A DNA stretch of 64,000 nucleotides from Pseudomonas ekonensis (GCF_019145435.1 NZ_JAHSTS010000002.1:2018001-2082000), one strand, 5' to 3'. Shown: positions 17,474 through 27,382, counted from the stretch's first letter. Program-made: numbers and translations. The notes: generated by a model from the letters alone, not told the origin.

Positions 17474-18310
17474 CTACTCAGCTATTAGCCAATCCATCTG
17501 CCAACCGCCCTGGGTCTGTCCAAGTTTCTTGGACAGCCACGGCAGCAGCTCGCGCAATTCCTCTTCCAGCCCCCACGGCGGATTGGCGATGGCCAGTCCC
17601 GAGCCGTTCAGGCTGTTGGGCGTGTCCAGCGGATGCACCAGCAGTTCGACCCGCAGCAGTTTCGGTGCGCCGGTGCCGGCCAGGTCCTGGTAGAAACGGC
17701 GCAGCGCGCGCTGGTCCTTCACCGGGTACCAGATCGCCGCCACGGTCTGACGCATCCGCGAGATCGCCTCTTTGAGGGAAGCGGCGCAGCGCTGCATCTC
17801 GTCGAGCTTCTCGAATGGCGGATCGATCAGCATCACCGCCCGTTTCTCGGCCACCGGCAGCAGCGCCCGCGCCACGTGCCAGCCTTCGCCCAGGTGCACC
17901 GCCACGCGGCGGTCGCCCTTCATGTTGTCCTTGAGCAGCACGCCGTCTTGCGGGTGCTTCTCGTTGAGCAACACCCGATCCTGCGGCCGGGTCAGGCGCC
18001 GCGCCAGTTCCGGCGAGCCGGGGTAGTAGCGCAGCTGGCCGTCCGGGTTCATCTCGTGCAGCACCTGCATGTAGTCGGCGGTCAGCACCGGCAGGTCAGG
18101 CTGGCCCCACAACCGTGCGATGCCTTCCAGGTACTCGCCGGTGCGGTTGGCCTGATCGCCCTGCAAGTCATACAGGCCGATGCCGGCGTGGCTGTCGAGA
18201 TAGGCAAACGGCTGCTCCTTGCGCGACATCAGGGCGATGAGGCGGGTCAAGGTCAGGTGTTTGAACACATCGGCGTGGTTGCCGGCATGGAAGGCGTGAC
18301 GATAATTCAT
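17474..18310 (-). CDS. rlmJ: 23S rRNA (adenine(2030)-N6)-methyltransferase RlmJ
   Basis: RlmJ methylates A2030 of 23S rRNA. The 278-residue protein starts MNYRHAFHAGNHADVFKH, the family signature, and carries the N6-methyltransferase catalytic motif IDPPFE near residue 164. The SAM-binding part is around AYLDSHAGIGLYDL (residues 36-49). It ends inside the repeat-bounded gap shared with msrA. An orphan T6SS gene pair lies upstream on the same strand. Confidence 0.95.
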   Translation of the reverse strand: MNYRHAFHAGNHADVFKHLTLTRLIALMSRKEQPFAYLDSHAGIGLYDLQGDQANRTGEYLEGIARLWGQPDLPVLTADYMQVLHEMNPDGQLRYYPGSPELARRLTRPQDRVLLNEKHPQDGVLLKDNMKGDRRVAVHLGEGWHVARALLPVAEKRAVMLIDPPFEKLDEMQRCAASLKEAISRMRQTVAAIWYPVKDQRALRRFYQDLAGTGAPKLLRVELLVHPLDTPNSLNGSGLAIANPPWGLEEELRELLPWLSKKLGQTQGGWQMDWLIAE

Positions 18311-18378
18311 GGTGGCTCCTGCGAGGGCCGCAAAGTTTACCTTTTACCGGGCGGCAAGTCAGGGGGCCGCAGCCGAAC

Positions 18379-18395
18379 GGGCCGCGAAGCGGCCC
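18379..18395 (-). terminator. Hairpin after the DUF4123 gene
   Basis: Perfect 7-bp stem GGGCCGC / GCGGCCC with a 3-base loop, 15 bp downstream of the DUF4123 stop. No T-run, so weak as a terminator. Confidence 0.35.
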
Positions 18396-18409
18396 CTCGC
18401 CCGTCAACC

Positions 18410-19111
18410 TCACTGCATTTCCTCCAGCAGGTAATCCAGCAGTGCCGCTTCCGACGCCTCTTGCGACAGCGAAACCTGATAAAACCTCTCGATCTTGCGA
18501 CGCAGGACATCGGCCGGAAATGCCTGGGCCAGCGCCGGATGCGCCTCGTTCAGCCACTGCAAGGCATTGCGCATCCGGACATCGCCGCCGAACCGCGCCA
18601 GCAGCCCTTGGGGCACCCGCCACCAAGGGAATGCCCGGTCCGAGGCTTGCGCCCGACCACCGGGCGCCACCGCCCGGCCATTGATCAGGGCACGCCCGAA
18701 GACCGCCAGCAGTTCCCCCGCATCGACCTCGGGCGACGTCAGGATCGGCAGCAGGAAGCGCCCGTCCCAAAACCGGAAGAACGCCGGGCGTCCGTCCGGC
18801 ATCAGCACTTGCGTCAGGCTGCGAAGATGCGCGGCCACTTCTTCAAGGCCTGCCGAAGACACCCCCAGCCACCCCCAATCGTCAGATTCAGTGCTCGCCG
18901 CCCATTCCAGGAACTCACTGTCAGCGGCAACGATTCCCACGTACGGCATTACCGCTTCCCACTCGGAAAATGCCGTTTTCGCCCAGACCGGCGTCGGCGC
19001 CTGCGAGGGCCAAGCCTTGAGCGGTTCTCCCGCGCTGGCACCGCTCAACACCGCAAACAACTGTTCCGAAGGCTTCAGTGGCTCAGCCGCCAGCCATTGA
19101 TCAGGTCGCAC
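18410..19111 (-). CDS. DUF4123 protein, probable T6SS effector adaptor (Tap/TEC)
   Basis: 233-residue protein resembling DUF4123 adaptors, which load cargo effectors onto VgrG spikes. The central WGWLGVSSAGLEEVAAHL and FFRFWDGRFLLPIL segments (about residues 79-125) fit the family. The GTG start is decided by a strong AAGGAGG seven bases upstream, inside the end of vgrG; the two genes overlap by 11 bp. Normally the cognate effector and immunity genes follow, but here the next gene is the housekeeping rlmJ. Confidence 0.75.
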   Translation of the reverse strand: MRPDQWLAAEPLKPSEQLFAVLSGASAGEPLKAWPSQAPTPVWAKTAFSEWEAVMPYVGIVAADSEFLEWAASTESDDWGWLGVSSAGLEEVAAHLRSLTQVLMPDGRPAFFRFWDGRFLLPILTSPEVDAGELLAVFGRALINGRAVAPGGRAQASDRAFPWWRVPQGLLARFGGDVRMRNALQWLNEAHPALAQAFPADVLRRKIERFYQVSLSQEASEAALLDYLLEEMQ

Positions 19112-21116
19112 AGATACCCTCCTTGCACCGTTCGCACTCTTCGCAGAACGGCGCGTCGCTTTTCAGGCTCATGATTTGCGCGGCGGTCAGGATTGCCGCC
19201 GGCGCTGCCGCCAACTCCGCAGCCTGCCCCGCCACCGCCGGGGCCGCCGCCATCGCCGCCACCGGCCCGCCGCCCACCTGGATCGGCACGCTGCTGAAGA
19301 TCCCGCCGGGGCCGATGTTGATCCACTGCCCGCCCGCCTGGATCGTCGCGCTGGCGCCACCGTCGATCACCACCTGCTGGCCGGCGCTGACGTGGAACTG
19401 CGCACTGGCGCTGAATGCCTGACTGCCCACGCGGACATGCCGGTCGCCGGCCACCGTGAGGTGGTCGTCCTGCTTCACTTCGGCCTGACGCCGGCCGTGG
19501 GTGATGCGCTGTTCGTCGGCCTTCAATTCGTGCTTCGCCAGGCCGGTGACGACGACGCTGCGCTGGTTGTCCACCTGCACCTGTTGGTCGTGCAGCACAT
19601 GCTGCGTCCAGTTGCGCTGGGCGCGCAGGTAGATTTCCTCGGCGCCCTTGCGATCCTCGATGCGCAGTTCGTTGTAGCCCCCGCCGCCGGGGCTGCTCTG
19701 GCTACGGAACACGCTGCGGGTCTTGTCCGCCGGCAACTCCAGCGGCACCGGGGTGGCGGCGTTCGGCAGGCAACCCATGACCAGCGGCTTGTCCGCGTCA
19801 GCATCGACGAACCCCACCAACACTTCCATGCCGACCCGCGGGATCAGCATGCTGCCGTAGCGGTCGTGGGCCCAACCGGTGGCGACCCGCAGCCAGCAAC
19901 TGGAATGCTCGTTGAGTTCGCCGTCCCGATCCCAGGCCAGTTGCACCTTGACCCGGCCGTATTCGTCGCAATGGATCTCGCTGTCCTTCGGCCCGGTGAC
20001 GACCGCCGGCTGGTAACCGGACATCCGCGGTTTTTCCGGAACCGCTGACGGGCGAAAGAAGACGTCCCACGGCGTGGCGATAAAGGTGTTGCGGTAACCC
20101 TGGAACGCCTCCCCGTCGCTGGTGACCGACTCCTCCAGCACCTGCGGCTGCCGGCCCCGGTGCTCGACGGCGGTCAGAAGCCACAGGTCGTTCCAGTCCT
20201 GACGTGGATGCTCTATCAGTTGCAGGAAATGTCCGCTGAGCAGCGCGGATTCGTCGCTGTGTCCCTCCGCCAGGCAGTGGTCGGCCAGGTGCCGCTCCAG
20301 GGTTCGCCGGGCCAGTCGCTTGCCGGTCTCGCGCTCGGTGAATGGGCCGGGAAAGTGATAGTCCTCCAGCACCGGCCGCTGCTCGCTGTCGACCCGGGCC
20401 TCCAGGGACAGCTGCGGCTTTTCGAAGTCGTAGTCGCGGCGGGTGACCACGCTGGTGCGGGTCTCGACCCGTACGCTCAGGCGCGTGACCGCCGGCGCCG
20501 CGGCGGCCATGCCGCTGCCCGGCAGGTAGGGCGTCGCCCCGGCCAGGCGGGGAAACACGGTCTGGTCATCGCCGAACACCAGCAGATGCCCTTCCGGGCT
20601 GTGCTGAAAGTGGAAGTGAATGCCGACTTCGCCGCACAGCCGCTGAATGAACGTCAGGTCGCTTTCGGCGTACTGCACGCAGTATTCCCGGGGCGGGTAG
20701 TCGCTGCCCAGACGGAATTCGAAGGCATCGCGCAAAATCCCGTGATCCTTGAGCACCTGCGCCACGATCTGCGGCACGCTCTGCCGCTGGAAGATCCGTT
20801 GGTTGATCCGGTGCCCGAGGTACGCCAGGCGCGGAACGAGGCTGACGTGATAGCGGGTCAGACGCTTGCCCGAATCCCCCTGGCCGACGCGATGGATCTG
20901 ACCGTGAATGCCGGATCCTTGCACACCGAAACTCAGAAACGCCTGACGGTGCAGCAGGCTTTCAAGGTCCAGGTCCGGTCGCTCGCTGACCAGCTCTAGG
21001 TCGAAGCGAAAGGGTTGGCTGATGGCTTCCTTGCCCGTGAACTCAAGCACTTTGAGGTCATAGTGGGCGCCTTCGAGGGTCAACGTGAAACGCGGTTGAT
21101 GGGCAGGCGCGAACAT
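19101..21116 (-). CDS. vgrG: Type VI secretion spike protein VgrG
   Basis: VgrG trimer forms the puncturing tip of the T6SS. 671 residues: gp27-like N-terminal half (FTLTLEGAHYDLKVLEFTG, then YCVQYAESDLTFIQRLCGE near residue 147), gp5-like OB region (GRVKVQLAWDRDGE near residue 388, then WAHDRYGSMLIPRVGMEVLV), and a DUF2345-type beta-helix extension. The tail is Ala-rich and ends with a cysteine cluster CEECERCKEGIC, a possible metal or adaptor site. No other T6SS structural gene is in the window, so it is an orphan vgrG. Followed by an overlapping DUF4123 adaptor. Confidence 0.95.
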   Translation of the reverse strand: MFAPAHQPRFTLTLEGAHYDLKVLEFTGKEAISQPFRFDLELVSERPDLDLESLLHRQAFLSFGVQGSGIHGQIHRVGQGDSGKRLTRYHVSLVPRLAYLGHRINQRIFQRQSVPQIVAQVLKDHGILRDAFEFRLGSDYPPREYCVQYAESDLTFIQRLCGEVGIHFHFQHSPEGHLLVFGDDQTVFPRLAGATPYLPGSGMAAAAPAVTRLSVRVETRTSVVTRRDYDFEKPQLSLEARVDSEQRPVLEDYHFPGPFTERETGKRLARRTLERHLADHCLAEGHSDESALLSGHFLQLIEHPRQDWNDLWLLTAVEHRGRQPQVLEESVTSDGEAFQGYRNTFIATPWDVFFRPSAVPEKPRMSGYQPAVVTGPKDSEIHCDEYGRVKVQLAWDRDGELNEHSSCWLRVATGWAHDRYGSMLIPRVGMEVLVGFVDADADKPLVMGCLPNAATPVPLELPADKTRSVFRSQSSPGGGGYNELRIEDRKGAEEIYLRAQRNWTQHVLHDQQVQVDNQRSVVVTGLAKHELKADEQRITHGRRQAEVKQDDHLTVAGDRHVRVGSQAFSASAQFHVSAGQQVVIDGGASATIQAGGQWINIGPGGIFSSVPIQVGGGPVAAMAAAPAVAGQAAELAAAPAAILTAAQIMSLKSDAPFCEECERCKEGICAT

Positions 21117-21278
21117 CCGATGTGTCTCTGCAGAATGAAGGCGGGCGATTCTGCATGAGGGGCCAAGGCTGGAGAGCCAATGACAGGAAAATCAGATTTG
21201 CCCTACGTACATCGCCGAAGCCCCCTCCAAAACCTGACGGATTCGACTACAGACACATCCTCAATACTGATCCCCAAA

Positions 21279-21375
21279 CCCTGTAGGAGCGAGCCTGCTC
21301 GCGATGGCGGCATGTCAGACGACACATCATCCAATGACCGGCCGGTTTCGCGAGCAGGCTCGCTCCTACAGGGGC
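21279..21375. repeat. REPIN: inverted REP doublet upstream of vgrG
   Basis: CCTGTAGGAGCGAGCCTGCTCGCGATGGCG and, inverted about 60 bp away, TTTCGCGAGCAGGCTCGCTCCTACAGG. A well-conserved doublet typical of P. fluorescens REPINs. With the adjacent putP terminator it accounts for most of the 21117-21475 gap. Confidence 0.85.
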
Positions 21376-21400
21376 GGCAGATTCAAGAATTGCAGGCCAT

Positions 21401-21438
21401 AAAAAACGGCCCGCCTCCTGTGGGAGACGGGCCGTTTT
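21401..21438 (-). terminator. Rho-independent terminator of putP
   Basis: Stem AAAACGGCCCG / CGGGCCGTTTT flanking a 14-base loop. On the minus strand, downstream of putP, the stem ends in TTTTTT. The T-run on the plus side is shorter. Confidence 0.9.
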
Positions 21439-21475
21439 GATGTCGGCGAAAGCGCTGAGGCTCAGCCCACCGCTA

Positions 21476-22960
21476 TCACTTGTTCAGGTGGTAATCCTGC
21501 TCGGCCGCTTCAAAGCGCTGGATCATGCCGGCGCTCGGCTGGCCCATCAGGCTGACCAGGTAGATCGCCAGGCTGGCGAAGATGAAGCCCGGAATGATTT
21601 CGTACAGGCCCAGCAGTTCGAAATGCTTCCACACGATCACGGTGACCGCGCCGACCAGGATGCCGGCCAGTGCGCCGTTGCGGGTCATGCCTTTCCAGAT
21701 CACCGAGATCAGCACCACAGGGCCGAACGCCGCGCCGAAACCGGCCCAGGCGTAGGACACCAGGCCCAGTACGCGGTTTTCCGGATTGGCCGCCATGGCG
21801 ATGGCGATCAGCGCCACCAGCAGCACCATGGCGCGGCCGACCCATACCAGTTCCACCTGCGAGGCGGATTTGCGCAGGAAGGTCTTGTAGAAGTCTTCGG
21901 TCAGGGCGCTCGAGCACACCAGCAGTTGGCAGCTCAGGGTGCTCATCACCGCCGCCAGGATGGCCGACAGCAGCACACCGGCGATCCACGGGTTGAACAG
22001 CAGCTTGGCCAGTTCGATGAACACGCGCTCGTGGTTCTCGCTGACCGGGGTGGCCACGGCCGGGTTGGCCGAGAAGTATGCGATGCCGAAGAAGCCCACG
22101 GCCACGGTGCCGCCCAGGCACAGGATCATCCAGGTCATGGAGATGCGGCGGGCGTTGGCGATGGACTTCACCGAATCGGCGGCCATGAAGCGCGCCAGGA
22201 TGTGCGGCTGGCCGAAGTAGCCCAGGCCCCAGCCCATCAGCGAGATGATGCCGATGAAGGTGGTGCCCTTGAGCATGTCGAAGTTGCCCGGGTCGTTGGC
22301 CTCGATGGCCAGGAACGTAGTGTCCACGCCGCCGGTGGCCAGCAGCACGATGATCGGCGTGAGGATCAGGGCGAAGATCATCAGGGTGGCCTGGACGGTG
22401 TCGGTCCAGCTCACCGCCAGGAAGCCGCCGACGAAGGTGTAGGCGATGGTGGCGGCGGCGCCGGCCCACAGCGCGGTCTCATAGGACATGCCGAAGGTGC
22501 TTTCGAACAGGCGGGCGCCGGCCACGATGCCGGACGCGCAGTAGATGGTGAAGAACACCAGGATCACCACCGCCGAGATGATCCGCAGCAGGCCGCTCTT
22601 GTCTTCGAAACGGCTGGCGAAGTAGTCCGGCAGGGTCAGCGCATCGCCGTTGTGCTCGGTCTGCACCCGCAGGCGGCCGGCGACGAACAGCCAGTTCAGG
22701 TAGGCGCCGACGATCAGGCCGATGGCGATCCAGCTTTCGGACAGGCCGGACATGTAGATGGCGCCCGGCAGGCCCATCAGCAGCCAGCCGCTCATGTCGG
22801 AGGCACCGGCGGACAGGGCCGTCACGACGCTGCCGAGGCTGCGGCCGCCAAGAATGTAGTCGGAGAGGTTGTTGGTGGAGCGATAGGCCATGAAGCCGAT
22901 CAGCACCATTGCTGCGATGTAGATCACGAACGTGATCAGTGTTGGATTGCTTGCGCTCAT
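21476..22960 (-). CDS. putP: Sodium/proline symporter PutP
   Basis: Inner-membrane Na+/proline symporter of the SSS family, 494 residues with about 13 hydrophobic segments. Family markers include the Na+-site region LSAGASDMSGWLLMGLPGA near residue 49 and the MSTLSCQLLVCSSALTEDFY segment near residue 336. It supplies proline to PutA, encoded divergently 458 bp away. The shared intergenic region is full of GTTGCA motifs, fitting co-regulation by PutA. An intrinsic terminator lies downstream. Confidence 0.97.
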   Translation of the reverse strand: MSASNPTLITFVIYIAAMVLIGFMAYRSTNNLSDYILGGRSLGSVVTALSAGASDMSGWLLMGLPGAIYMSGLSESWIAIGLIVGAYLNWLFVAGRLRVQTEHNGDALTLPDYFASRFEDKSGLLRIISAVVILVFFTIYCASGIVAGARLFESTFGMSYETALWAGAAATIAYTFVGGFLAVSWTDTVQATLMIFALILTPIIVLLATGGVDTTFLAIEANDPGNFDMLKGTTFIGIISLMGWGLGYFGQPHILARFMAADSVKSIANARRISMTWMILCLGGTVAVGFFGIAYFSANPAVATPVSENHERVFIELAKLLFNPWIAGVLLSAILAAVMSTLSCQLLVCSSALTEDFYKTFLRKSASQVELVWVGRAMVLLVALIAIAMAANPENRVLGLVSYAWAGFGAAFGPVVLISVIWKGMTRNGALAGILVGAVTVIVWKHFELLGLYEIIPGFIFASLAIYLVSLMGQPSAGMIQRFEAAEQDYHLNK

Positions 22961-23000
22961 TACGTTTCGGCCCTGGCTTTGTTTTTATGTAGCGGCGGCG

Positions 23001-23346
23001 GTTGCACCGTCTGCAGACTGACGCCTGAAGGACGAAATGCACGGCCGCGCATTTATGACCGATGTTTCCCCAGGAAAGCCATCGGCCGGCGCACCGGGTT
23101 GTCCCGGTTGCACCTAGGGCGCGAATCCTATGCAACAAAACTAAACAGGTGCAACCTGTTTCTTGGGAATTAGTTGCACCTGAGTGGCTTTTTCGGACGA
23201 AACACCGGATTTCGCCCGTGCCCGCGGCAGGGAGCCGCCGGGTACGCCCGGCAAAGCACCGGGTTAGAGCCATCATTTCAACGCAGAAAAAATTTCCTGA
23301 CGAGCTGCCGATAATTCCGACAAAAAATGGGTTGCACCCGGTTGCA
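23001..23346. promoter_or_regulatory. PutA operator array in the putP-putA intergenic region
   Basis: Seven copies of GTTGCA, the E. coli PutA DNA-binding consensus, lie between putP and putA: plus strand at 23001, 23107, 23173, 23331 and 23341; minus strand at 23131-23136 and 23150-23155. Most extend to GGTTGCACC or AGTTGCACC. PutA here has the N-terminal ribbon-helix-helix DNA-binding domain, so autogenous repression of both genes when proline is low is the likely use. Confidence 0.8.
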
Positions 23347-23418
23347 CCTCTTTCGGGCCGCAGCTAATCTTGCCGCCAGCTGTTGCCGCGCAATTGCGGC
23401 ACCTATGAGGATAAGAAT

Positions 23419-26400
23419 ATGGCTACCACCACCCTTGGGGTCAAACTCGACGACCCGACCCGCGAGCGCCTGAAAGCCGCCGCGACCTCGATTGACCGCA
23501 CGCCGCACTGGCTGATCAAACAGGCGATTTTCAATTACCTGGAAAAACTCGAGGGTGGTGCAACCCTGAACGAGCTCAACGGCCTGGCCGTCAAGGACGC
23601 CGATGATGCGGGCGAAGTCCACGTGGACCACGCCCACCAATGTTTCCTCGAATTCGCCGAAAGCATCCTGCCGCAATCGGTGCTGCGCGCCGCGATCACC
23701 GCCGCCTACCGTCGCCCCGAGCCGGAAGTGGTGCCGATGCTGATCGAACAGGCCCGCCTGCCGGCGCCGATGGCCGAGGCCACCAACAAGCTCGCCGCGA
23801 CCATCGCGGAAAAGCTGCGCAACCAGAAGAGCGCCGGCGGCCGTGCCGGCATCGTCCAGGGCCTGCTGCAGGAATTCTCCCTGTCGTCCCAGGAAGGCGT
23901 GGCGCTGATGTGCCTGGCCGAAGCGCTGCTGCGCATCCCGGACAAGGGCACCCGCGACGCCCTGATCCGCGACAAGATCAGCACCGGCAACTGGCAGCCG
24001 CACCTGGGCAACAGCCCGTCGCTGTTCGTCAACGCCGCCACCTGGGGCCTGCTGCTGACCGGCAAGCTGGTCTCCACCCACAACGAAGCGGGCCTGACCT
24101 CGTCCCTGAGCCGCATCATCGGCAAGAGCGGCGAGCCGATGATCCGCAAGGGCGTGGACATGGCCATGCGCCTGATGGGCGAGCAGTTCGTCACCGGCGA
24201 AACCATCGCCGAAGCGCTGGCCAACGCGAGCAAGTTCGAAGCCAAGGGCTTCCGCTACTCCTACGACATGCTCGGCGAAGCCGCGCTGACCGAACACGAC
24301 GCCCAGAAGTACCTGGCCTCGTACGAACAAGCCATCCACTCGATCGGCAAAGCGTCCCACGGCCGTGGGATCTATGAAGGCCCGGGCATCTCGATCAAGC
24401 TGTCCGCCCTGCACCCGCGCTACAGCCGCGCCCAGTACGAGCGCGTGATGGACGAGCTGTACCCGCGCCTGCTGTCGCTGACCCTGCTGGCCAAGCAGTA
24501 CGACATCGGCCTGAACATCGACGCCGAAGAGGCCGACCGCCTCGAACTGTCGCTGGACCTGCTGGAGCGCCTGTGCTTCGAGCCGCAGCTGACCGGCTGG
24601 AACGGCATCGGCTTCGTGATCCAGGCCTACCAGAAGCGCTGCCCGTACGTGATCGACTACGTGATCGACCTGGCGCGCCGCAGCCGCCACCGTCTGATGA
24701 TCCGCCTGGTGAAAGGCGCGTACTGGGACAGCGAGATCAAACGCGCCCAGCTCGAAGGCCTGGAAGGCTACCCGGTCTACACCCGCAAGGTGTACACCGA
24801 CGTTTCCTACATCGCCTGCGCGCGCAAACTGCTGTCGGTGCCGGAAGTCATCTACCCGCAGTTCGCCACCCACAACGCCCACACGCTGTCGGCCATCTAC
24901 CACATCGCCGGTCAGAACTATTACCCGGGCCAGTACGAGTTCCAGTGCCTGCACGGCATGGGCGAACCGCTGTACGAACAAGTCGTAGGCAAAGTCGCCG
25001 AAGGCAAGCTGAACCGTCCGTGCCGCGTGTACGCCCCGGTCGGCACCCACGAGACACTGCTCGCCTACCTGGTGCGCCGCCTGCTGGAAAACGGCGCGAA
25101 CACCTCGTTCGTCAACCGCATCGCCGACCAGTCGATCTCGATCCAGGAACTGGTGGCCGATCCGGTCGCCAGCATCGAGCAGATGGCCACCGTGGAAGGC
25201 GGCTTCGGCCTGCCGCACCCGCGCATTCCGCTGCCGCGTGACCTGTACGGCTCCGAGCGCGCCAACTCCAGCGGCATCGACATGGCCAACGAACACCGTC
25301 TGGCGTCGTTGTCCTGCGCCCTGCTGGCCACCGCGCACAACAACTGGAAAGCCGCGCCGATGCTCGGCTGTGCCTCCAGCAACGAAGCGCCGGCGCCGGT
25401 GCTGAACCCGTCGGACCACCGCGACGTGGTCGGCCACGTGCAGGAAGCCACCGTCGACGACGTCAACAATGCGATCCAGTGCGCCCTGAGCGCCGCGCCG
25501 ATCTGGCAGGCCACCCCGCCGGCCGAACGCGCCGCGATCCTCGAGCGCGCCGCCGACCTGATGGAAGGCGAGATCCAGCCGCTGATGGGCCTGCTGGCCC
25601 GCGAAGCCGGCAAGACCTTCGCCAACGCCATCGCCGAAGTCCGCGAAGCCGTGGATTTCCTGCGCTACTACGCGGTGCAGGCCCGCAACGATTTCAGCAA
25701 CGACGCCCACCGACCGCTGGGCCCTGTGGTGTGCATCAGCCCGTGGAACTTCCCGCTGGCGATCTTCAGCGGCCAGGTCGCCGCCGCGCTGGCCGCCGGT
25801 AACCCGGTGCTGGCCAAGCCGGCCGAACAGACCCCGCTGGTGGCCGCCCAGGCCGTGCGCCTGCTGCTCGAAGCCGGGATTCCGGAAGGCGTGCTGCAAT
25901 TGCTGCCGGGCCGCGGCGAGACCGTCGGCGCTGGCCTCGTGGGCGACGAGCGCGTCAAAGGCGTGATGTTCACCGGCTCCACCGAAGTGGCGCGCCTGCT
26001 GCAGCGCAACATCGCCGGCCGTCTGGACAACCAGGGCCGTCCGATCCCGCTGATCGCCGAGACCGGCGGCCAGAACGCGATGATCGTCGACTCTTCGGCG
26101 CTGACCGAACAGGTGGTGATCGACGTGGTGTCCTCGGCGTTCGACAGCGCCGGCCAGCGTTGCTCGGCCCTGCGCGTGCTGTGCCTGCAGGAAGATTCCG
26201 CCGACCGCGTCATCGAAATGCTCAAGGGCGCGATGGCCGAATCCCGCCTCGGCAACCCTGAGCGCCTGGCCGTGGACATCGGTCCTGTGATCGACGCCGA
26301 AGCCAAGGCCGGCATCGAGAAGCACATCCAGGGCATGCGCGACAAAGGCCGCAGCGTGTACCAGGTGGCCATCGCCGACGCCGAGGAAGTCAAGCGCGGC

Positions 26401-27372
26401 ACCTTCGTCATGCCGACCCTGATCGAGCTGGAAAGCTTCGATGAGCTGCAGCGCGAAATCTTCGGTCCGGTGCTGCACGTGGTGCGCTACAAGCGCAAGG
26501 ACATCGACCAGCTGATCGGCCAGATCAACGCTTCGGGCTACGGCCTGACCCTGGGCGTGCACACCCGCATCGACGAGACCATCGCCAAGGTGATCGACAA
26601 CGTCAACGCCGGCAACGTCTACGTCAACCGCAACATCGTCGGCGCCGTGGTCGGCGTCCAGCCGTTCGGCGGCGAAGGCCTGTCGGGCACCGGCCCGAAA
26701 GCCGGCGGCCCGCTGTACCTGTACCGCCTGCTGTCCACCCGCCCGACCGACGCCATCGAGCAGTCGTTCGCCCGCGGCGACGCAGCCAACGCGCCGGACG
26801 TGCGCCTGCGCGACGCCATGGCCAAGCCGCTGGCCGCCCTGAAAGCCTGGGCCGACAGCAACCAGTACGCCGACCTCAGCACCCTGTGCGTGCAGTACGG
26901 CGCCCAGTCGCAGAGCGGCATCACCCGCCTGCTGGCCGGTCCGACCGGCGAGCGCAACAGCTACACGATCCTGCCGCGCGAGCACGTGCTGTGCCTGGCG
27001 GACATCGAAGGCGACCTGCTGACGCAACTGGCGGCGGTACTGGCGGTGGGCGGCTCGGCGGTCTGGCCGGAGTCCGACACCAGCAAGGCACTCTTCGCAC
27101 GCCTGCCGAAAGACATTCAGGCGCGGATCAAGCGCGTGGCCGACTGGAACAAGGACGAGACGGTGTTCGACGCCGTGTTGCACCACGGTCACTCCGACCA
27201 GTTGCGCGCAGTGTGCGAGCAGGTGGCCAAGCGCAGCGGCGCGATCGTCGGCGTCCAGGGACTGTCCCAGGGCGAGACCAACATTGCGCTGGAGCGTCTG
27301 GTGATCGAGCGGGCGTTGAGCGTCAACACCGCCGCGGCGGGCGGCAACGCCAGCCTGATGACCATCGGCTAA
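23419..27372 (+). CDS. putA: Trifunctional PutA: proline dehydrogenase, P5C dehydrogenase and transcriptional repressor
   Basis: PutA oxidises proline to glutamate and represses the put genes. 1317 residues. Residues about 2-47 form a ribbon-helix-helix domain (TTTLGVKLDDPTRERLKAAA). The FAD proline dehydrogenase barrel is about 190-560, with DAEEADRLELSLDL and the FATHNAHT region. The aldehyde dehydrogenase part is about 600-1120, with general base E881 in AETGGQN and catalytic C915 in SAGQRCSAL. A C-terminal domain typical of long PutAs follows. GAGG lies eight bases before the ATG. Divergent from putP. Confidence 0.98.
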   Translation: MATTTLGVKLDDPTRERLKAAATSIDRTPHWLIKQAIFNYLEKLEGGATLNELNGLAVKDADDAGEVHVDHAHQCFLEFAESILPQSVLRAAITAAYRRPEPEVVPMLIEQARLPAPMAEATNKLAATIAEKLRNQKSAGGRAGIVQGLLQEFSLSSQEGVALMCLAEALLRIPDKGTRDALIRDKISTGNWQPHLGNSPSLFVNAATWGLLLTGKLVSTHNEAGLTSSLSRIIGKSGEPMIRKGVDMAMRLMGEQFVTGETIAEALANASKFEAKGFRYSYDMLGEAALTEHDAQKYLASYEQAIHSIGKASHGRGIYEGPGISIKLSALHPRYSRAQYERVMDELYPRLLSLTLLAKQYDIGLNIDAEEADRLELSLDLLERLCFEPQLTGWNGIGFVIQAYQKRCPYVIDYVIDLARRSRHRLMIRLVKGAYWDSEIKRAQLEGLEGYPVYTRKVYTDVSYIACARKLLSVPEVIYPQFATHNAHTLSAIYHIAGQNYYPGQYEFQCLHGMGEPLYEQVVGKVAEGKLNRPCRVYAPVGTHETLLAYLVRRLLENGANTSFVNRIADQSISIQELVADPVASIEQMATVEGGFGLPHPRIPLPRDLYGSERANSSGIDMANEHRLASLSCALLATAHNNWKAAPMLGCASSNEAPAPVLNPSDHRDVVGHVQEATVDDVNNAIQCALSAAPIWQATPPAERAAILERAADLMEGEIQPLMGLLAREAGKTFANAIAEVREAVDFLRYYAVQARNDFSNDAHRPLGPVVCISPWNFPLAIFSGQVAAALAAGNPVLAKPAEQTPLVAAQAVRLLLEAGIPEGVLQLLPGRGETVGAGLVGDERVKGVMFTGSTEVARLLQRNIAGRLDNQGRPIPLIAETGGQNAMIVDSSALTEQVVIDVVSSAFDSAGQRCSALRVLCLQEDSADRVIEMLKGAMAESRLGNPERLAVDIGPVIDAEAKAGIEKHIQGMRDKGRSVYQVAIADAEEVKRGTFVMPTLIELESFDELQREIFGPVLHVVRYKRKDIDQLIGQINASGYGLTLGVHTRIDETIAKVIDNVNAGNVYVNRNIVGAVVGVQPFGGEGLSGTGPKAGGPLYLYRLLSTRPTDAIEQSFARGDAANAPDVRLRDAMAKPLAALKAWADSNQYADLSTLCVQYGAQSQSGITRLLAGPTGERNSYTILPREHVLCLADIEGDLLTQLAAVLAVGGSAVWPESDTSKALFARLPKDIQARIKRVADWNKDETVFDAVLHHGHSDQLRAVCEQVAKRSGAIVGVQGLSQGETNIALERLVIERALSVNTAAAGGNASLMTIG

Positions 27373-27382
27373 AAGCAGCTGC

